Shown piece by piece: positions 5,604 to 5,828 of a stretch of DNA of 5,828 bases. Position 1 is the stretch's first letter. Every line of letters starts with the position of its first letter. The stretch is from UBA12465 sp964408785 (GTDB lineage Bacteria > Patescibacteriota > Patescibacteriia > Patescibacteriales > UBA12465). A model generated the notes under the pieces. It had not been told where the DNA came from and ran no database searches. It was given only the letters and a program-made list of their open reading frames with translations. The translations under genes were made by a program, and so were the position numbers. The stretch is from assembly GCA_964408785.1 (NCBI GenBank), contig CAYPAS010000057.1, forward strand, positions 1 through 5,828, read 5' to 3'.

Positions 5604-5828
5604 TTCCTCTTCTTCTTTTTTTATTTTTTTTCCCTGGATTTTCCTTTTCATTATTGGCTTCTGGATGCTTGGATTTATCCTCTTCATCACGACTCTTAGT
5701 AGAAACCCGGAAATCATCCGCCAAGGGATCTTCGTAATTGGCTGCCTTCTCGCGACTTTTTTCCTTGTCTTTCTTATTATGCCGATTAATATCTACTTCA
5801 ATTATTAAATCCCTTTCATCTGGTTTTT
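5590..5828 (-). CDS. C-terminal end of an unidentified protein with a basic, lysine-rich tail (partial)
   Basis: An open frame enters from the right edge and stays open for 78 codons to a TAA at 5590-5592. I do not recognise the family. The visible part starts KPDERDLIIEVDIN, which could be the last strand of a folded domain. The rest is highly charged and low in hydrophobic residues (for example SREKAANYEDPLADDF, then SRDEEDKSKHPEANNEKE), ending in the very basic GKKNKKRRRGKKSR. Such tails are usually disordered and may bind nucleic acid or the ribosome, but this is inference from composition only. Reality of the frame is supported by the absence of stops in AT-rich DNA, the same strand as all neighbours, and a terminator sitting exactly at its stop. 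The start and any domain lie outside the window. Confidence 0.7.
   Translation of the reverse strand, partial: KPDERDLIIEVDINRHNKKDKEKSREKAANYEDPLADDFRVSTKSRDEEDKSKHPEANNEKENPGKKNKKRRRGKKSR

Noticed and set aside
5508..5717. A 69-codon minus-strand open frame overlapping the start of gap
   Set aside because: It runs through the terminator and the gap promoter and uses a different frame from the longer open frame that enters from the window edge and stops at the hairpin. Its sequence is low-complexity and resembles no family.

Overview
This 5.8 kb window reads almost entirely on the minus strand and is compact bacterial DNA with no mobile elements, CRISPR arrays, tRNA or rRNA genes that I can see. 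It contains one apparently complete four-gene operon flanked by the ends of two other transcription units. Codon reading follows the standard bacterial code: TAA, TAG and TGA all act as stops. Fairly AT-rich DNA, very short spacers, no Shine-Dalgarno sequence at any of the five visible starts, and the style of the GAPDH (GAAIST...PTPLGS region) together suggest an anaerobic, fermentative bacterium, perhaps of the Candidate Phyla Radiation/Patescibacteria. The lineage is inference; the gene families are much firmer.

Layout in the direction of transcription (right to left). (1) 5828-5590: the lysine-rich C-terminal tail of an unidentified protein. Its stop codon lies in the loop of an intrinsic terminator (5577-5603). 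(2) An extended -10 promoter (5545-5553) starts the main operon, about 27 nt before gap. (3) 5511-4498: glyceraldehyde-3-phosphate dehydrogenase, probably NAD-dependent. (4) 4486-3011: a [FeFe]-hydrogenase catalytic subunit with all three H-cluster signatures and an unusual N-terminus: a His-Cys [4Fe-4S] site without the [2Fe-2S] domain that normally precedes it. (5) 3017-1575: a CCA-adding-type tRNA nucleotidyltransferase with an HD domain, overlapping the hydrogenase gene by 7 bp (ATGCTGA). (6) 1570-779: a cyclophilin-type peptidyl-prolyl isomerase with a lipoprotein signal. A strong hairpin terminator (741-771) closes the operon. (7) A near-consensus promoter (689-717) then drives a NifS/IscS-type cysteine desulfurase (654 to beyond position 1).

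Working together: GAPDH makes NADH in glycolysis, and placing an H2-evolving enzyme directly behind it suggests co-expression of sugar oxidation with disposal of electrons as H2. The hydrogenase has at least four Fe-S centres, and the cysteine desulfurase next door could supply sulfur for such clusters, though it has its own promoter. The H-cluster maturases (HydE, HydF, HydG) and any NuoE/NuoF-like partner subunits are not in this window. The tRNA-processing and protein-folding genes look like housekeeping passengers of the operon. No gene-free stretch exceeds about 125 bases.
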